A program made the position numbers and the translations under genes. 25,756 bases of DNA from contig UQIN01000027.1 of the NCBI GenBank assembly GCA_900541035.1, positions 1-25,756 on the forward strand, read 5' to 3'. The notes under the pieces are model-generated. The model was given only the letters and a program-made list of their open reading frames with translations, had not been told where the DNA came from and ran no database searches. This stretch comes from an uncultured Collinsella sp. (GTDB lineage Bacteria > Actinomycetota > Coriobacteriia > Coriobacteriales > Coriobacteriaceae). Positions 8,656 to 17,285 of the stretch are shown piece by piece (within the stretch, counting starts at the first letter, position 1; every line of letters starts with the position of its first letter).

Positions 8656-9791
8656 CGGCCCTCATCTCCTTGCTGTTTGGGAACGGTGGCAAACACACGC
8701 CAGCCGCCGGCGCGCGGGCCGGCGGTGAAGGTGCCGCCAAGCGCCTCGACGCGCTCGCGCATGGAGCCGAGCCCCATGCCTTCTGCGGCGCCGCGGCCGC
8801 TTGCTTGAGCCCCGCCCGCGCCATCGTCGCTAACAATGAGCTGGTAAAACGACGGATGCTCCATGCACCGTACGGTGACAGCATGGGCGCAAGCGTGGCG
8901 CATGGTGTTGGAGAGCGCCTCGCGCAGGACCGCCGCAAAGCAGCTGGCGACGTTTGCGGGCGCATGTTCGGCCATAACTTCAAGCTCAATCTGCGGGCCG
9001 CCGTCCGAGCGCGCGCCTTCAACAATGCGTTCGAGCTGCACGGAAAGGTCGACAGCGTTGTCGTTGAGCGCGTGGACGCTGGCGCGTACGAGCTGGAGCG
9101 CCTCGTCAACCGTGCGTTTGACGTCGGCGAAATCGGCGGCGACGCCGGGCTCGTCGACATGGACCACGCGCAGGGCTTCGGCCTGCAGCGAGGCGCGCGT
9201 GAGCTGATGCCCGACGTTATCGTGGATCTCGCGCGCGATGCGGGCGCGTTCGGCGAGCGTCGCGAGCTCGACTTCGTAGTCCTGGCGGTCGGCAAGATCG
9301 CGGTTGCGCGTTTCGAGCGCGAGGGTTCGTTCTTGCAGCTCGTCGCGGATGCGGCGCATGCGCTGCTGCTCGCGCTCCAACTGGGCGGTACGTAGCGATA
9401 GCAAGGTGGCGGCAACCGAAAGGATGGCGGCCAGCAGGAGCGTTCGGGCGGTGAGCTCGTCGGCGCGAAGGTCCGCGACGAGCGCAATGGCAAAGACGGA
9501 GCCAATGCCCAGCGCGCCCCAGGCGTGCTCACGGCGCACGCGCCGAGCGATGTCATAGAGGGCAAGAGGCACAAACGGTACAAACGGCGGCACGCAGACA
9601 GCCGCGATAATGAAAGCGTAGCTCATGGCCTCGCTCGCACGGCGGGCACGGTTTCCCTGTGCGACCTCGGCCAGTGAGGTGGCAATAACGCCAAGGCAAA
9701 ACGCCGCGACCAGGCGAGCGTCCACGGCAAGACCCATGGCGGCCGCAATACAGCACGCCAGCACGATCGATTTGTCGAAAAGCCTGTTCAT
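8652..9791 (-). CDS. Sensor histidine kinase (HisKA_3 / NarL-type)
   Basis: From the ATG at 9791 the product has 379 residues. Hydrophobic segments fill about 8-38, 55-80 and 93-135 (four to six short membrane helices), followed by a coiled-coil linker of about 135-175. The dimerisation helix carries the phospho-acceptor H190 in 'AREIHDNVGHQL'. The ATP-binding domain has an N-box (LREALSNTMRHA, about 289-300), a G1 box (SDDGAGG, about 321) and a G2 box (GMGLGSMRERV, about 338-348). No extracellular sensing domain is seen, as in intramembrane-sensing DesK-like kinases. The frame is open further upstream to 9956, but that extension is Arg-rich and unlike a kinase N-terminus. No Shine-Dalgarno precedes 9791; TACAAT sits at -12 to -7, suggesting a leaderless start. 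Confidence 0.9.
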   Translation of the reverse strand: MNRLFDKSIVLACCIAAAMGLAVDARLVAAFCLGVIATSLAEVAQGNRARRASEAMSYAFIIAAVCVPPFVPFVPLALYDIARRVRREHAWGALGIGSVFAIALVADLRADELTARTLLLAAILSVAATLLSLRTAQLEREQQRMRRIRDELQERTLALETRNRDLADRQDYEVELATLAERARIAREIHDNVGHQLTRASLQAEALRVVHVDEPGVAADFADVKRTVDEALQLVRASVHALNDNAVDLSVQLERIVEGARSDGGPQIELEVMAEHAPANVASCFAAVLREALSNTMRHACAHAVTVRCMEHPSFYQLIVSDDGAGGAQASGRGAAEGMGLGSMRERVEALGGTFTAGPRAGGWRVFATVPKQQGDEGR

Positions 9792-9803
9792 ACGGGTATT
9801 GTA
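9792..9803 (-). promoter_or_regulatory. Candidate -10 box for a leaderless kinase mRNA
   Basis: On the minus strand 'TACAAT' occupies exactly positions -12 to -7 relative to the A of the kinase ATG at 9791, and no ribosome-binding site intervenes. That spacing would place transcription start on the start codon. No good -35 box was found, so this is inference. Confidence 0.4.
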
Positions 9804-9873
9804 CGCGAAGCGGCGTGCGACGGAGGGGCCGCCTGCGCAACCGTGATATTCCTCCCGCGCGGCAAAACGGGGG

Positions 9874-9889
9874 CGTCGGCAGGCCGACG
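9874..9889. promoter_or_regulatory. Perfect 7-2-7 inverted repeat, possible operator
   Basis: 'cgtcggc-ag-gccgacg' lies in the 200-bp gap between the divergent kinase and ABC exporter operons. LuxR-type regulators bind short dyads, so this is a candidate site for the neighbouring regulator. In GC-rich DNA a dyad this short could occur by chance. Confidence 0.35.
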
Positions 9890-9991
9890 ACCAAGACCTC
9901 TCCGCACTCGTGACAAAGCTCACTGGCGCGCGCCGGCGGGTCCTGCGATGATGCAATCGTACCGGGCCGTAATCAACAGAAGGGCCGCCTC

Positions 9992-10930
9992 ATGACAGAC
10001 ATTGTCCACGTCGAAAACCTCGTCAAGCGCTACGACGACCTTATCGCGCTCGACCACTTTAACCTGAACATCGCCCCCGGCGAGATCTTTGGCCTGCTGG
10101 GCCCCAACGGCTCGGGCAAAACCACGTCCATCAACTGTATTCTGCAGCTGCTTGCCTACGACAAAGGCACCATCGAGCTGTTCGGCGAGCCCATGACGCC
10201 CGCCCGCTACGACCTCAAGCGCCGCTTGGGCGTGGTGCCGCAGCAGGTGGCAGTGTTTGACGAGCTCACGGTGCGCGAGAACATCGACTATTTCTGCAGT
10301 CTTTACGTCAACGACCGCAAGCGCCGCCGCGCGCTGGTGGACGAGGCGATCGACTTTGTCGGCCTGGGCGACTTTACCAAGTTCCGCCCCGGCAAGCTCT
10401 CGAGTGGCCTGGCGCGCCGTCTCAACATTGCCTGCGGCATCGCGCACAAGCCCGAGCTCATCTTTTTTGACGAGCCCACGGTGGCGGTCGACCCACAGAG
10501 CCGCAACGCCATCCTGGAGGGCATCTGCCGCCTGCGCGACGAGGGCGTCACGGTGGTGTATACCAGCCATTACATGGAGGAAGTCGAGCAGATTTGCAGC
10601 CGCATCATGATCATGGACGGCGGCCGCGTGCTGGCGCAGGGTACCAACGACGAGCTCAAGCGCATGATTCAGATGGGTGAGCGCGTGACTGTCGAGGTCG
10701 GTGCCGTCGAGCCCACCACAGTCGAGCGACTGCGCGCTCTCGAGCACGTGCTTTCGGTTGAGCTGTCCGGCGGCGAGCTCGTCTGCACCTGCGAAGCGAG
10801 CCCGCATAACCTGGTCGACATCCTCGACACGCTGCGCGCTGCCGACGTTGCGCTCGGCCGCGTGTGGAGCGAACCGCCGACCCTCAACGACGTGTTCCTC
10901 GAGATCACCGGCCGCGAGCTGCGCGACTAG
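9992..10930 (+). CDS. ABC-2 exporter ATP-binding protein (DrrA/CcmA-like)
   Basis: The 312-residue ATPase energises export by the two permeases encoded next. It shows Walker A GPNGSGKTT (37-45), Q-loop around VVPQQ (81-85), a signature LSSGLARR (136-143) that differs from the usual LSGGQ, Walker B ELIFFDEPT (155-163), and the switch His in VVYTSHYMEE (H193). Residues after about 225 form the extra C-terminal domain typical of DrrA-like drug-export ATPases. AGAAGG at 9978-9983 is a fair ribosome-binding site for the ATG. The stop is 9 bases before the next start. The substrate is unknown; the adjacent NarL-type two-component pair suggests induction by an antimicrobial or membrane-active compound. 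Confidence 0.92.
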   Translation: MTDIVHVENLVKRYDDLIALDHFNLNIAPGEIFGLLGPNGSGKTTSINCILQLLAYDKGTIELFGEPMTPARYDLKRRLGVVPQQVAVFDELTVRENIDYFCSLYVNDRKRRRALVDEAIDFVGLGDFTKFRPGKLSSGLARRLNIACGIAHKPELIFFDEPTVAVDPQSRNAILEGICRLRDEGVTVVYTSHYMEEVEQICSRIMIMDGGRVLAQGTNDELKRMIQMGERVTVEVGAVEPTTVERLRALEHVLSVELSGGELVCTCEASPHNLVDILDTLRAADVALGRVWSEPPTLNDVFLEITGRELRD

Positions 10931-10939
10931 GGGGCAGCC

Positions 10940-12127
10940 ATGTTCAACACCATTATCATTGCGGTCAAGACGCTGCTGCGTCGGCCGAGCACATGGGTCT
11001 GGGGCGCGGTCTTTCCCATCGCGCTTTCCACGATGTTCATGTTTATGTTTGCGAATCTCAGCTCCGACGGCAAGATCGACCCGGTGCCGGTTGCCGTCGT
11101 GGCGGACGGGGCCTGGGACGCTTCGACCTTTAAGGATGTGGCGACGTCACTTGCTAAGGAGGGCGACGACCAGCTGCTCAAGATTCACGAGTGCGACGAC
11201 GCGGCTGCTGCGAACCGTGCACTCAAGGCCGGCGAGGTCGCGGGCATCTATACGGTTGACGACGCGGGCACGCCCAAACTCACGTTGCTTTCGAGCTATG
11301 ACAGCTCGCGTGCGTCGTCGGTGCTCACCGACCGCAGTATTCTGGAGACGGTGGCAAGCTCGTATACACAAAATGCCGAGCTCATGTCCCAGATTGCCCA
11401 AGACAACCCGGCTGCCCTTGCCGATTCGGCGGCGGTTGCGCGCGCCCTGTCGCTCGAGGGCGGAACCCGCCGCGTGAGCCTGACGCGTGCCACGCCCGAT
11501 GGCACGGTCATCTACTACTACGCGCTCTTTGGCCTGGTTGCGATGATGTCTGCTGAGTTTGCCGCCTTGAGCGTCGTCGATTTGCAACCCAATCTGTCCG
11601 GCCTTGGTGCACGTCGCTGCGTGGGCGGCCTTTCCAAGACGGCGTCGCTGTCCGGTATCTTTGTGGGCTCGTGGCTGGTTTCCTTTGCCTCGATGATGAT
11701 CGCGATCGGCTACGTGCGCCTGGTCGTGGGCGTCGACTTTGGCGGGCGCGAGGGGCTGTGTTTGGTGGGCGCCGCCGCTTCCGCGCTTGCCGCCACGGGC
11801 TTGGGACTCTTTGTGGGCACGCTTCCCGTTAAGGGCGGCAAGGCGTCCAAGTCGGGCATCCTCACGGGCTTTGCCACCACGTGCGCCCTGTTCGCCGGCC
11901 TCTACGGCGAGCCGGCGATGGCGCTTGCCGACGACGTCGCCCGCGCCTGCCCGGCCGAGTGTTGGCTCAACCCCGTCAAGCTTGTCTGCGACATGTTCAA
12001 CCGCCTGTATTTCTTTGAGGACCTGGGTCCCTTTGCCGTTCGCGCCGGCGCGCTGGTCCTTATGGCGCTGCTGTTCGTTGCCGCCGCCACGCTGATCTTT
12101 GGAAGGAGCCGCTATGAGCACCTTTAA
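10940..12127 (+). CDS. ABC-2 type transporter permease (first subunit)
   Basis: This 395-residue integral membrane protein has the ABC-2 layout. One N-terminal helix (about 20-38, with MFMFMFANL) is followed by a large extracytoplasmic loop of about 40-190. Then come five or so helices: YYYALFGLVAMMSAEF, GIFVGSWLVSFASMMIAIGYV, GLCLVGAAASALAATGLGLFVG, a helix around ATTCALFAGLYG, and a last one near ALVLMALLFVAAATLIFG. 'SRYEHL' ends the chain. It should pair with the permease whose gene overlaps its 3' end by 14 bases and with the ATPase just upstream (ribosome-binding site in 'agggggcagcc' before the ATG). Substrate unknown. Confidence 0.9.
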   Translation: MFNTIIIAVKTLLRRPSTWVWGAVFPIALSTMFMFMFANLSSDGKIDPVPVAVVADGAWDASTFKDVATSLAKEGDDQLLKIHECDDAAAANRALKAGEVAGIYTVDDAGTPKLTLLSSYDSSRASSVLTDRSILETVASSYTQNAELMSQIAQDNPAALADSAAVARALSLEGGTRRVSLTRATPDGTVIYYYALFGLVAMMSAEFAALSVVDLQPNLSGLGARRCVGGLSKTASLSGIFVGSWLVSFASMMIAIGYVRLVVGVDFGGREGLCLVGAAASALAATGLGLFVGTLPVKGGKASKSGILTGFATTCALFAGLYGEPAMALADDVARACPAECWLNPVKLVCDMFNRLYFFEDLGPFAVRAGALVLMALLFVAAATLIFGRSRYEHL

Positions 12128-13319
12128 GACCGCGCTTCGCATGGCGCTCACACACCCGCTCTATCTGCTCATCTACACGGTGTTCATCTCGCTGATGGGC
12201 GTGTTCATCGCGGCTTCGGTGAGTTGGAACTCGTCGCAGCTCACCGAGTACAAGCCTTACGACGCCAACGTGATCGTGGTCGACCGCGACGACAGCGATC
12301 TTTCACGGGCACTCACCAGGCATCTGGGTTCGCGCTTTGACCTGGTCACGGGCGTCGGCGACGATACGTACGATCTTGCGGACGCGCTCTCCAAGAGCAA
12401 CAGCGCCAAGGGCAGCGCCGACTGCGTGTTCTTTATCCCGGAGGGGTTTGAGGGCGACCTCGTTGCAGCCGCCCGAGCGGGGGAGTCCCTGCCCAAGCTC
12501 GATGTGACCTACGGTGCCGGCACCATGGCGGCAGCGCTTTCGTCTGCCGAGGCCTCGCGCTGGATCTCTCTCGCGGGCGCTGCGGCCGCACTTGAGCCCG
12601 CCGCTTCTAATGGCAGCGTCGCCAAGGCCGCCGAGCATGCCGCCGCCAAGCGCGCGGAGGTCGAGATTGAGCAGGTCAAGGTCGACTCGACGGCCGCCGC
12701 TACGCTCGAGTCGTATTTCAACTTTGGTGCGTATGCGATTATCTCGTCGGTCATCGTATCGGTGGGGCTGGTGTTCTCGGGCATGAACGAGCCCGAGCGC
12801 GTGCGTCGTATGGATGCCGGCCCAATCTCCGAGCGCCGGCGTTCGCTCGCCGTGTTCGCGGCTGCCGCGGTGCTCACCGTCTGCATCTGGTTTGTGTCGA
12901 GCATGATGGGCGTCGTGGGCTTTGCTGGCGCGGTCGCTGAGGTTGGCGTGGGCCGCGTGTGCCTGGCGTTGGCAGCAACGTTTGCCCTGGCGTGCACGCC
13001 TCTGGCCGTTGGCTTTACGCTGTCGAGCTTGGGCGCGCGCGAGGAGCTGCTCAACGGTGTGGGTAACTTACTCGGCATGCTCATGACGTTTTTGGGCGGC
13101 GCCTGGATGCCGCTTTCGATGATGCGCCCAGCCGTGCAGACGGTGGCGCATTTTGTGCCGACGTTTTGGGTGAACGACGCGATCAGCAAGGCGCTTGCCT
13201 CGGACCTGACGTCTGCCGTGCTGGGCGACATCGCCTGCGACCTAGGCGTCACGGCACTCTTTGCCGTGGCCATCGCCGCCGTAGGCCTGGCCCTCGCACG
13301 CGCCAAGTCCCGCGCCTAG
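12114..13319 (+). CDS. ABC-2 type transporter permease (second subunit)
   Basis: The 401-residue partner permease has the same topology: N-terminal helix (LYLLIYTVFISLMGVFIAASV, about 16-36), a loop of about 170 residues containing an Ala-rich stretch, then about five helices from AYAIISSVIVSVGLVFSG onward to the C-terminus (VTALFAVAIAAVGLALA). I chose the ATG at 12114 because GGAAGGAG lies at 12101-12108; a TTG at 12099 in frame would add five residues and contains that ribosome-binding site. The start lies within the end of the preceding gene, so the two are translationally coupled and likely form a heterodimer. The gene runs straight into a REP-like cluster with no clear T-tailed terminator. 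Confidence 0.9.
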   Translation: MSTFKTALRMALTHPLYLLIYTVFISLMGVFIAASVSWNSSQLTEYKPYDANVIVVDRDDSDLSRALTRHLGSRFDLVTGVGDDTYDLADALSKSNSAKGSADCVFFIPEGFEGDLVAAARAGESLPKLDVTYGAGTMAAALSSAEASRWISLAGAAAALEPAASNGSVAKAAEHAAAKRAEVEIEQVKVDSTAAATLESYFNFGAYAIISSVIVSVGLVFSGMNEPERVRRMDAGPISERRRSLAVFAAAAVLTVCIWFVSSMMGVVGFAGAVAEVGVGRVCLALAATFALACTPLAVGFTLSSLGAREELLNGVGNLLGMLMTFLGGAWMPLSMMRPAVQTVAHFVPTFWVNDAISKALASDLTSAVLGDIACDLGVTALFAVAIAAVGLALARAKSRA

Positions 13320-13336
13320 CCACCTAGTCACTGGGT

Positions 13337-13392
13337 ACTCATTGGGGACAGACTTAAACGACCAAGAGTGGCCATTGGGGACAGACTTAAAC
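13337..13392. repeat. REP-like short palindromic units
   Basis: Two tandem units of the form 'cattggggacagacttaaacgac' occur at about 13340-13362 and 13373-13395. Each has weakly complementary ends (gtcatt-like and aacgac-like). The same units recur near 13393-13553, 17142-17200 and 25593-25617. Confidence 0.7.
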
Positions 13393-13553
13393 GACTAGTC
13401 ATTGGGGACAGTCTTTGCCGAACCGCCGGCTTGCCGGCCGGGTTGCCAAGGGCTGTCCCCAACTGCCGGTAGGAAAGGAACGTCCCCAACTGCCGGGCGG
13501 CGAAAGAGTGTCCCCAGCGACTAGTCATTTAAGAACGTCCCCAATGACTAGTC
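13393..13553. repeat. REP-like composite palindrome
   Basis: The ends 13393-13409 and 13537-13553 are a perfect 17-bp inverted repeat (gactagtcattggggac). Nested inside is 'ggggacagtctttgcc' facing 'gccaagggctgtcccc', with a 'gccggcttgccggcc' loop, then 'tgccggtaggaaaggaac'. A sister copy follows the next operon at 17036-17138. Such GGGGACAG/CTGTCCCC repeats resemble REP sequences mobilised by RAYT transposases in other bacteria; no such transposase is in the window. Together with 13337-13392 it fills the 13320-13632 gap, which shows no gene. Confidence 0.7.
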
Positions 13554-13595
13554 TGAAATAAATTTCAGGCCTCGCCCAAAAATAGTTCGCCAAGG

Positions 13596-13625
13596 TTTAC
13601 TATTACCCTCATAAAGTAGTACAAG
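13596..13625 (+). promoter_or_regulatory. Candidate promoter for the FtsX-type ABC operon
   Basis: TTTACT at 13597-13602 and TACAAG at 13620-13625 are separated by about 17 bp within an AT-rich island that contrasts with the GC-rich surroundings. Each box matches the consensus at 4 of 6 positions. Placement upstream of the 13645 gene supports it, but this is a weak match. Confidence 0.35.
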
Positions 13626-13644
13626 GCTAACAATGGGGGATAGC

Positions 13645-14358
<714 letters not shown>

Positions 14359-14366
14359 GCGGCACC

Positions 14367-17033
14367 ATGACACCTCTCGCAAAACGTCTCCCGCGCGAGC
14401 TGCGCCGCAATATCGGCAAGTACCTGGGCATCTTTTTGCTTATGTGCGGAAGCATCGCCCTTACCTCGGGCTTTTTGCTCGCGGCCCACTCCATCGGCTG
14501 CCTCATCGACGGCATGCGCGACGAGTACATCATCGAAGACGGCCGCGTGACCACCTCCTTCGAGGCTACCGACAATCAACTCAAAGCAGCCGAGGGCGCA
14601 GCTGACGATGCCGGCGGCGTCACGCTCTACAAGAATTTCTCCATCGACGCCATCATCAAAAAGACCGCCGGCGACGACGGCACCAAGCGCACGCTGCGCA
14701 CCTATGCGCACCGCACCAAGGTCGATATCGCGTCCTACTGTGAGGGCAAGGAGCCCAAGGCGGACGACGAGGTAGCAATCGACCGCGTTTTTGCCACCAA
14801 CAACGACCTCGCCGTGGGCGATAAGGTCGAGCTCGAGGGGCGCACCTACACCATCTGCGGCATCATGACCCAGCCCGACAGCCAGGCGCTGTTCCTCAAC
14901 AATTCGGACTTTACGGTGAACACCATCACCTATGGCGTGGCCGAGGTCACCGACGCCGGCTTTGCCGCGCTCGAGGATGCCGGTGGCGCACCCGCCTACA
15001 CCTACTCCTTCACCTTTGCCAATCGCGATCTCTCCACTGCAGACCGTATCGACGCCGAGCAAGATATGGTCGAGGCACTGACCGACGCCGATGCGCGCGT
15101 GGACGATCTGATCGACGCCGATTCCAATCAGGGCATTGGCTATGCGCGCGACGACGTGGACGGCGACTCCATGATGTGGATGACGCTGCTCGACATTATT
15201 ATCGTGATTATGGCGTTCGTCTTTGTGGTCCTTACCGACGCGACCATCGAGGAGGAGAGCGCCATCATCGGCACGCTGCTCGCCAGCGGCTATCGTCGTC
15301 GCGAGATTGTACTCCACTACCTGGCGCTTCCCGCCATCGTGGGTGTGCTCGCGGCGCTTTTGGGCACTGCACTCGGCGTTGTGTTCTTTACCGAGCCCAT
15401 GCGCAGCCTCTATTACGGTTCGTACAGCCTGCCGCCCTTCCAGGTGTACTGGAGCTGGGAGATCTTTGTGAAGTGCGCCGTGGTTCCCGCCGCCGCGCTC
15501 ATCCTCATCACGCTGGTGGGCCTGCTTCGCAAGATGGGCAAGACGCCGTTGCAATTCCTTCGTCACGAGGCGAGCGGCAAATCGGGCACCAAGCGCGGCC
15601 TGCAGCTGCCGGAGCGCATGGGTTTTGTTTCCCGCTTCCGCTTGCGTATCTTCCTGCGCAATCTGGGCAACTTCGCCACGCTCTTCGTGGGCATTGCATT
15701 TGCATCGCTGCTGCTGCTTTTTGGCCTGGCGATTCTACCCACGATGACGCACTACGCCGACAACCTCGAGACAAGCCTGGTCGCCGAGCACCAGTACACG
15801 CTCAAGGCTCCGCTGGAGCTCGAGGGCACTGCCGAGGAACGCGAGCAGTGGTCGGCACTCGAGCGCTTGCAGTCGGTTGACGGCGCGCTGCTTTCCGCCG
15901 CCCAGGATGCCGATGACGAGCTTGACGACGCGGCCGATGCGGCGCAGACGGCAGCCGATGCCGCGACCGCATCTCCGTCTGCCGAGAGCCTGACCGCAGC
16001 GCAGGACGCGCTCGCCAAGGTCCAGGACAAGAAAGATGCGCTTTACGCGCGCCTTGATGACCTTGCCGATGCTCTCGGCTGCAACCGCGACGAGGCTATC
16101 GACCTGATCGACAAGGCCTCTAAGATCGACATTGACAACGACGATATCCACCCGGTCAATACGACCGACAACGGCGCGGGCGCAATCGAGCAGGCCGAGA
16201 AATATGCCGTTTACCAGCTGCAATACGACCGCGGCGATGGCAATGGCGAGGAGACGATTTCCGTCTACGGCATTTCACCAGATTCGCGCTATTGGAAAGG
16301 GCTGGACGTCGGCGATGAGCGCGTCGTCATTGGCGGCGGTCTGCTCGATAAGTTTGGCTGGAGCGAGGGCCAGAAGGTCACACTCAGCGACAAGTACGAG
16401 GGCGAGTATTATTCCTTTGAGTACGCGGGCAAGGACTGTGCCTGGGGCTCCAAGTCGGACATGAATATCTATATGAGTATCGACGACTTTAACGAGCTGT
16501 TCGACAACGACGCCGCCTACTTTAACGGCTATGTGAGCGACGAGAAGCTCGACCTCGATGCTCGTTACTTTGCCGGCGACACCACGCCCGACGACATGCG
16601 CGCCGTGGGCGACCAGTTCATCGGCATGATGAGCAAAATGATCGGCATGATGATCGGGCTCGCGGTGTTCATCTTCCTGCTGTTTATGTATCTGCTGACC
16701 AAGGCTGTGATCGACCATAGCGCCCGGTCGATTAGCTACATGAAAGTCTTTGGCTATCGCGATAGCGAGATCTCGCATCTGTACATCCGCTCGATTACGC
16801 TGTGCGTGGCGGCGTCGCTTGTGCTGAGCCTGCCGGTCATTATCGGCTCGCTCACGGCCATCTTCCGCTCGATGCTGCTCGCCTACAACGGCAATATCGA
16901 GATCTACGTGCCCGCTTGGTCCATGGTTGCTTGCGTCGGCGTTGGCTTTGCGACCTACCTGGTCGTGGCGCTGCTGCACACGCGCTCCATCAAACGTGTG
17001 GGCCTGGCCGAAGCTCTCAAGGTGCAGGAGTAG
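14367..17033 (+). CDS. FtsX-family ABC transporter permease with two FtsX units
   Basis: The 888-residue membrane protein has an N-terminal helix (about 16-36) and a periplasm-like domain to about 265. A helix set follows at about 268-292, 315-345 and 370-392, then a fourth helix near 435-460. A second extracytoplasmic domain (about 465-755) comes next, and a C-terminal set of three helices (IGLAVFIFLLFMYLLTKA, CVAASLVLSLPVIIGSLTAIF, MVACVGVGFATYLVVALL). This duplicated FtsX layout is typical of BceB/YknZ-like or lipoprotein-type exporters. Residues about 510-580 are Ala/Asp-rich and predicted coiled coil. The upstream TTG at 14352 is in frame, but the ATG at 14367 fits the family start (short basic segment, then helix). 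It ends immediately before a REP-like element (17036). Confidence 0.92.
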   Translation: MTPLAKRLPRELRRNIGKYLGIFLLMCGSIALTSGFLLAAHSIGCLIDGMRDEYIIEDGRVTTSFEATDNQLKAAEGAADDAGGVTLYKNFSIDAIIKKTAGDDGTKRTLRTYAHRTKVDIASYCEGKEPKADDEVAIDRVFATNNDLAVGDKVELEGRTYTICGIMTQPDSQALFLNNSDFTVNTITYGVAEVTDAGFAALEDAGGAPAYTYSFTFANRDLSTADRIDAEQDMVEALTDADARVDDLIDADSNQGIGYARDDVDGDSMMWMTLLDIIIVIMAFVFVVLTDATIEEESAIIGTLLASGYRRREIVLHYLALPAIVGVLAALLGTALGVVFFTEPMRSLYYGSYSLPPFQVYWSWEIFVKCAVVPAAALILITLVGLLRKMGKTPLQFLRHEASGKSGTKRGLQLPERMGFVSRFRLRIFLRNLGNFATLFVGIAFASLLLLFGLAILPTMTHYADNLETSLVAEHQYTLKAPLELEGTAEEREQWSALERLQSVDGALLSAAQDADDELDDAADAAQTAADAATASPSAESLTAAQDALAKVQDKKDALYARLDDLADALGCNRDEAIDLIDKASKIDIDNDDIHPVNTTDNGAGAIEQAEKYAVYQLQYDRGDGNGEETISVYGISPDSRYWKGLDVGDERVVIGGGLLDKFGWSEGQKVTLSDKYEGEYYSFEYAGKDCAWGSKSDMNIYMSIDDFNELFDNDAAYFNGYVSDEKLDLDARYFAGDTTPDDMRAVGDQFIGMMSKMIGMMIGLAVFIFLLFMYLLTKAVIDHSARSISYMKVFGYRDSEISHLYIRSITLCVAASLVLSLPVIIGSLTAIFRSMLLAYNGNIEIYVPAWSMVACVGVGFATYLVVALLHTRSIKRVGLAEALKVQE

Positions 17034-17035
17034 TC

Positions 17036-17204
17036 ATCGGGGACAGTCTTTGCCGATTCGCCGGTTCGCCGGCCGTGCTGGCAAGGACTGTCCCCAGCTG
17101 CCGGCAGGAAAGGAACGTCCCTAGCTGCCAGGTGGCGAGGCACTCATTTAAGTCCGTCCCCAATGAGTGGTTTCAGTCATTTAAGTCTGTCCCCAATGAC
17201 TAGG
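17036..17204. repeat. REP-like composite palindrome and units
   Basis: 'ggggacagtctttgcc' at 17039-17054 faces 'ggcaaggactgtcccc' at 17080-17095 (one mismatch), with a 'gccggttcgccggcc' centre, then the 'gccggcaggaaaggaac' segment also present at 13465. Two further units with palindromic ends follow: 17142-17168 (actcatt to aatgagt) and 17176-17200 (gtcatt to aatgac). The first hairpin starts 3 bases after the permease stop codon and could act as its transcript end. Confidence 0.75.
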
Positions 17205-17212
17205 TGCCGTAC

Positions 17213-17243
17213 TTGACTTTAACTCTGCTTTAACTGGTACCAT
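17213..17243 (+). promoter_or_regulatory. Candidate promoter of the DUF362 gene
   Basis: TTGACT (17213-17218) and an extended -10 'TGGTACCAT' (17235-17243) are separated by 19 bp, just upstream of the GAGGGG ribosome-binding site at 17272-17277. The -35 box matches consensus at 5 of 6 positions, but the spacing is longer than ideal. Confidence 0.4.
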
Positions 17244-17285
17244 CCTCTATGTCTGTAACGCCATATAGACCGAGGGGATATATCT

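Noticed and set aside
8053..9400. Plus-strand frames opposite the two-component genes (190 and 241 codons)
   Set aside because: They mirror well-supported kinase and regulator genes with conserved motifs; no domain or ribosome-binding site supports them.
12099..12113. TTG start five codons upstream for the second ABC-2 permease
   Set aside because: It would place the obvious GGAAGGAG ribosome-binding site inside the coding region; the ATG at 12114 is correctly spaced after it.
13320..13560. CRISPR array suggested by repeated 'ggggacag' units
   Set aside because: Units are palindromic, variable in length and spacing, occur in both orientations and have no unique spacers of uniform size.
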